From NCBI GenBank assembly GCA_947455605.1, contig CANGOX010000002.1:59780-123779 (forward strand): DNA of 64,000 nt. The letters are read 5' to 3'. The translations under genes and the position numbers were made by a program. The notes under the pieces are model-generated. The model did not search any database. It was not told the origin of the DNA and saw nothing but the letters and a program-made list of their open reading frames with translations. Each line of letters begins with the position of its first letter. Positions within the stretch are counted from its first letter, which is position 1. Shown here one piece after another: positions 63,801-64,000 of the stretch. The stretch is from Chitinophagaceae bacterium. Its GTDB lineage: Bacteria; Bacteroidota; Bacteroidia; Chitinophagales; Chitinophagaceae.

Positions 63801-64000
63801 AATGTTCTGTAACAGTAACGGCACCAAAAGCAGTTGATAATTGTGCAGGCACCGTAACGGCTACCACAGTAAATCCAACAACCTATACAACACAGGGTAC
63901 ATACACCATTACCTGGAGCTATACCGATGGCAACGGCAATACATCTACACAGACCCAGACGGTGATTGTGAAAGACAATATTGCACCTGTATTAACAGGA
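48893..64000 (+). CDS. giant multidomain secreted adhesin (3' end beyond the window)
   Basis: Open frame of 5,036 codons from the ATG at 48893 to the window edge; frame continuity was checked at five widely spaced points. A Sec signal (residues 1-26, ending LTIQA) is followed by an ALK-type glycine-rich domain (about 120-397), a SprB-type repeat (about 406-484), Ig-like domains, LamG domain 1 (about 648-863), three 89-residue Ig/PKD-like repeats (880-1146), a second Gly-rich domain (about 1263-1504), Big_2-like domains, LamG 2 (about 1807-2033) and an NHL propeller (about 2406-2713). Then come many HYR/Ig-like domains from about 2822, three 93-residue cadherin-like repeats (about 4266-4546) and 160-residue HYR pairs to the edge. 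Such proteins are typically exported, in Bacteroidota often by the type IX system, and act in adhesion or gliding. The C-terminal sorting signal cannot be seen here. Confidence 0.93.
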   Translation, partial: MKQVLLRTLSAITLVVVLFSSLTIQANTSELKPVYIGLNDAVLNGKAVSDATFRKAGIGFLQTAVENQGTQLKKNWRNQLETALSANSNPSEAVEPSSVTGAIEANPFKSFFDTTSSRVCPQGVFTATYSGGIQIFNIPDNVNNVTIRAVGANGGDYPAQVLNGGKGAIMEAQFDVTNTRTLHILVGQKGFDVDPSGDNQTGGGGGGTFVFGSSTLTEPNLLIASGGGGGAGNGITPYVGAGNSSLPDVDINANIITRANYGGNSNSASGVGGSFGTIGGGGVATDGGGSGAGINSNGQGGLVSGANGQSPSNGAAGGDGGNVENGGYGGGGASYAGGGGGGGGYSGGGGGETNSTNISGFGGGGGSYSAVPYNSNSKKGVGGGLATGHGYVVITWNITCSTSTAPTFTTTQTNITCFGASTGTITVSATGGSSPYTYSKDGGSTYQSSNIFSALAPGTYTIQVKDANNTTAASTQTVTITQPATSNLPVITGVTGNSSICKNATATLTATSGATSPVYNWYSAASGGSPLFTGASYTTSALSAVATYYVSVTDANTCTSATRFAANVSIVNITDQTVSVTPTSVCSGGTASVTVASTQTGINYTLRNNANNAVVAGPIAGTGSAITFNTGAITSTSTYNVLADNNHLGALGFNGSGSVTNNSFALNVANGFTVEGWWFINALTATADGFASQGAGNVAGPFDIYQINGTMSFWVGNGTLSQQITTTITTGWHHIACVYDATAAKQYLYVDGVLKNNAAVSQPVASVANSKLILAGRADNQVTLKGKLDDVRIWNTVRTASQIADNKGGCITAPQTGLSVYYKLDDATGSTIAADASGNGLNGTLNNLTPATAWTSGNLDCTSNCSLQLSNTVTVTVNPNNTLSLTSANGTNAQTVCINTPVTNITYATTGATGATFSGLPAGVSGAWAANVITISGTPTAAGTSNFTVTLTGGCGTATTTGSITVKANNTISLTSAGGTVAQTVCNNTAITNITYATTGATGATFSGLPSGVTGVWSGNVVTISGTPTASGSFNYTVTLTGGCGTVTSSGTITVTPNNTISLSSAAGTNNQTVCITTPITNITYATTGATGATFSGLPSGVTGVWSGNVVTISGTPSANGTFNYTVTLTGGCGTITATGTITVSSLITPTFTQVAAICSGTTLSASTLPTTSTNGITGTWSPALNNTTTTTYTFTPNANQCATTATMTITVNANPSPNISGANTVCVAGTTNLSATLAIGGTLSFANGYEIHTFTASSTLTSFFTGNAEVLVVAGGGGGGSSNGGGGGGAGGLVYAAAYPLTTGAKTVNIGNGGAAGNGGSGSSGQNSIFDAITAIGGGGGAACCNVPGISGGSGGGQGRDDFNGLAPGNATQGNSGGGIGYGNRGGIFSNNGATGGGGAGAVGGNSSGDGSNTGVGGAGMQFAQFAPAGSPAGWFAGGGGGSLFNPSLFNAGGNGGGGRGSNNSGQSATAGVANTGGGGGGGSSAGWGTAAQAGGSGIVIVRIPNSSAGNSGSSTWTSSDVNVATVSSTGVVTGVNPGTATITYTETNASGCSTSVTTVVTVNPLPTATISGTTNVCQNAATPTITLTGSNGTAPYTFTYTINNGTQQTITSSGNTATISVPTNTLGTFTYALVSVKDASTTTCSATATGSAAVIVSSIITPTFTQVAAICNGATLAALPTTSNNGITGTWSPAINNTTTTTYTFTPAAGQCASTATMTITVNSKPTVAITPSAVTIVNGNSTTLTASGAATYSWSPSTGLSATTGTSVTASPVTTTTYSVIGVDANGCSNTASSVVTVTYVPATALNFDGVDDYVSINNTLGNVGTGDFTIEMNVRTGLANTYFFSKRAVCAVSNFISMQAVAGKLSIEIDESNFSNYASVTGTSNISDNKWHHIALTRKAGLASIYVDGVLNGTVSAPANVSNSYVTTLGKSVCDGQNTSVPFKGDMDEVRVWSRALCASELNADKGCGLNTVGQTGLVALYHLDQGNINADNTAINFATDATGNNNGTLVNFTLNGVTSNWTAGTVSGTCAAFTPPTAAITGVTNVCAGSTTTLANANTGTWSSSNTAVATVSASGVVTGVAAGTATITFTNDCGGVSTATVTVNSLPTATITGTSEVCQNATSPIITFTGANGTAPYTFTYTINSATPQTVVSTGNTATVAAPTGVVGTYAYALVSVKDASSTTCVNSVTGRADVIIRLIPVISGISGNTTICSGTSTTLTASSTNAPGSTFKWYNAASGGVLLFSGSTYTTPSLTANTTYYVEATVGPIGCTSPSRTAVTVTVNALPAANITAGGPTSFCLGGSVVLTASAGTGYSWSNGANTQSITVNTAGSYTVTVSNSNCSATSAATVVTVNPNPTVSIAGPACLDGSAINVTATNASSVQWSLNGSPFSVSSTISATGILVAGGNGAGAGLNQLNNNIDIFVDASGNTYVADQANHRIVKWAPGASNGVVVAGGNGAGSAANQLLEPTAVIVDASGNVYVADWRNHRVQKWAPGATNGVTVAGGNGSGTALNQTSWPTGVALDASGNLFVLEQGTGPSVPGRVTKWTTGATSGIVVVSTTYGTAANQLRDPERLVIDASGNLYIGDYPNARVQKWAQGASSGVTVAGGNGQGTAANQLNSILGLQIDASNNLYILDANSISRVQKWAPNAAAGVTLLSSSGTNVATSFTGGGIYVDLGGSIYVGDYASSAVRKFTAALATTYVPTAPGTYSVVVTSAAGCTATSNSVVVNALPTATVTAAGPTTGCPGITVTLNANTGSGYTYQWYKNGSIINGATGSSYGATTSGSYTVVITSNGCVSAASNAVVVTIQDIVAPVAPTIPTINSECGPVTVSAPVATDACAGPITGTTTDATTYSTQGDHVITWTFTDPTGNTSTAVQHVIILDVTPPVPVCPASPIILTATSTVNGYGASYDYSNATTATDNCHVQSIVYSPAPNTFFGVGTHAVTVTVTDVNGLTAQCTFNVIVNAGPIDAVDDDYTSLPINGAHGGTTPVVLTNDLLNNASFTISQVNLTLVNDGGITGLTFDANGSLIIPAGTWEGDYSVVYRICEKANPTNCDQAVVRIRIARGLRLIANSYCNNDVPYVHYEVIPNFTPDASLPVTLTWLNGDGSPVAAQPVLTGLGLTGDILWPGAILDAQGQPIDWPGWYIQNGVWVQGADGFEGTRPNAYLQISVNPTETIQVSYPPASPACNAQPFNRPPVANIDTKTTEKCNPTVINVLSNDSDFENGALTVSLSSATTTNGGTVVVNNDGTITYTSAYGFTGTDSFTYTVTDPAGLTASATVTVTVVDQTPPVKPVLVTVTGECSANVPTATTTDPCGGTITGTTNDPLVYNTQGEYDVHWTFTDASNNVTTAIQHVVVKDVTPPVVHCPNNITLTANITDGNGVAGAMVAYTATATDNCTTPSISYSIPSVSFFAIGTHTVTVTANDGNGNTSTCTFDVIVTCVTPVITAAAVDQTITTTLGRCDAPATYTVTASGLPAANLSYTFTGATTGSGSGTGSGSVFNKGVTTVKVTATNICGSVSTSFKITVEDKENPVLVNVPGNISKTNDAGVCGAAVTWPVVTATDNCPVVNVTSDHASGEVFPIGTTTVHYTATDASGNTATGSFDVTVTDDQKPTFTCPSDINVSANAKDVNGTDGYYATYSVTNAADNCGVSSTTYSITPGSFFPIGNTPVIVTVTDIHGNVQTCTLHVIVNCIPPVITTAPADQTINTTLGRCDAPATYTVTASGIPAANLSYTFTGATTGSGSGTGSGSLFNKGITTVTVKATNQCGNVSTSFTVTVEDHESPALVNVPGNISKTNDAGVCGAAVTWPAVTATDNCPVVNVTSDHASGDVFPIGTTTVHYTATDASGNTATGSFDVMVTDTENPVITVPADIEHTADNGKCNYTFGAPAGPNGGGAQQPGGQGGPGGNGSGTTSFATYIGTATATDNCNSVVITAVRSDNPLLSLNDPYPVGVTTITWTATDAYGHTDSHVQTIKITDDEFPSITPPAAVTVSVDPNSCSTAASHVTLGNPSTGDNCAVLSVTNDAPATFLIGSTTVTWSVTDVHNHTSTATQTVTVVDDQKPTFTCPGDITVPGAPGLNGANVSSYTITDAADNCGIPTVSYSINPGNFFALGTTTPVTITVTDAAGNHVECTINVTVTNHPPVANPDFATTPEDTPVTGNVLGNDTDLDGHTLNVTGFEIGGTPYNTGSPVTIPGVGVIIINTDGSFTFTPAPNYNGPVPVITYYITDNHGGTASSTLTITVTPVNDVPLAVNDTESVNEDGVLTSSVGGNDTQSGDGGNTWAVVTTTTHGTLVFNTDGTYTYTPNANFHGTDIFTYTLCDADPDCSTATVTITVNSVNDVPVAVNDTESVNEDGVLTSSVGGNDTQSGDGGNVWSVVTTTTHGTLVFNTDGTYTYTPNANFHGTDIFTYTLCDADGDCSTATVTITVNSVNDVPVAVNDAETINEDNVLTSSVNGNDILSGDGGNVWSVVSATTHGTLVFNTDGTYTYTPAANYHGTDAFTYKLCDADGDCSIATVIITINSVDDPAVIKTKDRTIYVDATGHVSINAGDIDDGSYDPDGISSITINKSDFDCSNLGPNTVTMTVTDVNGNSASAIATVTVLDIIKPSILCPAPVTVQCASDVPAVNIASVTAADNCSGVVSFISDVISNQTAPNKYTITRTYRATDPSNNWNECTQIITVNDNTKPVLTYGPLPGGTGGQCLSGAPAAPSASSIAALYTDNCSGAVTAVLSNTTTTGDNASGWTRKYFYTVSDVSGNSTTACVTYTGKDNIAPVPTVATLPTLTGQCSVTATAPTAVDNCVGTVTASTVNPTSYTTQGTYTITWSYTDGNGNTSTQTQTVIVKDNIAPVLTGTLPTGTGYQCLSGVPAAPSTASIAALYTDNCTAVTAVLASTTTTGSDATGWTRKYTYTVSDANGNSTIACVTYTGKDNIAPVPTVATLLTLTGQCSVTVTAPKAVDNCAGTVTATTVNPTTYTTQGTYTITWSYTDGNGNTSTQTQTVIVKDNIAPVLTG
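49250..50085 (+). other. ALK-type glycine-rich domain within the giant protein
   Basis: Residues about 120-397 include LHILVGQKGFD, QTGGGGGGTFVFG and LLIASGGGGGAGNG, the order seen in the Gly_rich domain of ALK-family receptors and bacterial surface proteins. A pure (GGC)7 codon run lies at 49901-49921. Confidence 0.7.
50835..51480 (+). other. LamG/concanavalin-like domain 1 of the giant protein
   Basis: Marks: FNGSGSVTNNSFALN, FTVEGWWFIN, GWHHIACVYDATAAKQYLYV then DG, KGKLDDVRIWNTVRT and LSVYYKLDDATG. Such domains commonly bind carbohydrate. Confidence 0.8.
51530..52330 (+). repeat. three tandem 267-bp coding repeats (89 residues each)
   Basis: Copies start at 51530, 51797 and 52064, with exact 267-bp spacing. 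Each contains ITYATTGATGATFSGLP. Copies 1 and 2 share long identical nucleotide stretches; copy 3 differs largely by synonymous changes. Confidence 0.93.
52680..53405 (+). other. second glycine-rich domain of the giant protein
   Basis: Residues about 1263-1504 contain VLVVAGGGGGGSSNGGGGGG, GGLVYAAAYPLTTGAKTVNI and the end GGSGIVIVRIP, resembling glycine-rich domains of phage-tail and surface proteins. An adjacent Cys pair lies in GGAACCNVPG. Confidence 0.75.
54310..54990 (+). other. LamG/concanavalin-like domain 2 of the giant protein
   Basis: Marks: LNFDGVDDYVSINNTLG, GDFTIEMNVRT, NKWHHIALTRKAGLASIYVD, KGDMDEVRVWSRALC and LVALYHLDQGN. Confidence 0.85.
56110..57035 (+). other. NHL-type beta-propeller within the giant protein
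   Basis: About six repeats of the form VAGGNGxGxAxNQL ... DASGNxYVAD ... RVxKWAPGA, typical of NHL blades. Residues before (VQWSLNGSPFSVSSTISATG) and after (TYVPTAPGTYSVVVTSAAGC) look like two halves of one Ig-like domain. Confidence 0.8.
59280..60530 (+). repeat. 759-bp period duplication inside the giant gene
   Basis: A segment of about 490 bp at 59280-59770 recurs at about 60039-60530 (aligned gatcaga at 59297 and 60056, offset 759 bp or 253 codons). Both encode ADQTI-TTLGRCDAPATYTV-type, GSGSGTGSGS and NVPGNISKTNDAGVCGAAVT segments. Confidence 0.9.
61690..62530 (+). repeat. three tandem 279-bp cadherin-like repeats (93 residues each)
   Basis: Aligned codons at 61730, 62009 and 62288 are exactly 279 bp apart. 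Units read NDxESVNEDGVLTSSVGGND ... THGTLVFNTDGTYTYTPNAN ... TDIFTYTLCDADxDCSTATV, as in cadherin-like/VCBS tandem domains. Copies 1 and 2 are nearly identical; copy 3 is more diverged. Confidence 0.93.
63020..64000 (+). repeat. tandem 480-bp HYR-pair repeats reaching the window edge
   Basis: Two 160-residue units 480 bp apart. The 93 bases at 63428-63520 are identical to 63908-64000. The array continues past the window, so the copy number is unknown. Confidence 0.93.

Noticed and set aside
48893..64000. Could the periodic repeats be a CRISPR array or satellite DNA?
   Set aside because: Periods are whole codons, the units encode recognisable Ig, cadherin-like and HYR domains, and there are no 25-40 bp repeats with unique spacers.

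Overview
The window comes from a Bacteroidota chromosome, most likely a member of the Chitinophagaceae or a near relative. This rests on gene families and layout, not on a database search: TonB proteins with the Bacteroidota-type N-terminus, an exbB-exbD-exbD-tonB cluster, a NuoG lacking its molybdopterin-type domain, a DUF4833-like protein, serine palmitoyltransferase-type sphingolipid genes, TAnnTTTG promoter elements with very short leaders, and a giant secreted adhesin with a SprB-type repeat. No rRNA, tRNA, CRISPR array, insertion sequence or prophage was found.

Layout. 1-5.0 kb: housekeeping genes (3-oxoadipyl-CoA-type thiolase, DinB-like protein, two small exported proteins, histidyl-tRNA synthetase, low-molecular-weight tyrosine phosphatase). 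5.2-8.2 kb: an operon of a small membrane protein, a PstS-like lipoprotein and a TPR protein. 8.3-22.6 kb: a complete 14-subunit complex I operon (nuoA-N) with a 61-codon membrane ORF between nuoE and nuoF, followed by an FtsX/MacB-type permease. 24.0-27.4 kb: two minus-strand exported proteins, one a large HExxH zinc metalloprotease. 27.8-31.9 kb: exbB, exbD, exbD, tonB and a second tonB. 32-35.9 kb: mnmE, lpxD, a DUF4833-like protein and an SDR. 36.2-39.1 kb: a soluble GAF/PAS histidine kinase, an Fe-S Rrf2 regulator and queD. 39.5-43 kb: a probable dihydroceramide operon (SPT, GNAT acyltransferase, ketone reductase). 43-44.9 kb: a translationally coupled U32 protein, ferredoxin and PNPOx-fold protein. 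45-48.4 kb: an unrecognised 603-residue protein and an M28 peptidase. 48.9 kb to the end: one uninterrupted reading frame of at least 5,036 codons encoding a giant multidomain surface protein that runs off the window.

How the genes connect. Complex I builds the proton gradient that ExbB/ExbD/TonB spend on outer-membrane import. The PstS-like/TPR operon directly upstream of nuo may belong functionally with the Ton cluster (inference). The sphingolipid genes and lpxD both feed the outer envelope.

Two patterns stand out. First, the adhesin, whose domains include an ALK-type glycine-rich domain, a second Gly-rich block, a SprB repeat, two LamG domains, an NHL propeller apparently inserted into an Ig-like domain, and several in-frame repeats of 267, 279, 480 and 759 bp. 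Second, nearly every nuo spacer longer than about 75 bp, and several other spacers, consists of one short word repeated directly on one side and in reverse complement on the other, forming imperfect hairpins. The word differs between spacers but recurs in families. This spacer architecture is the least explained feature of the window.
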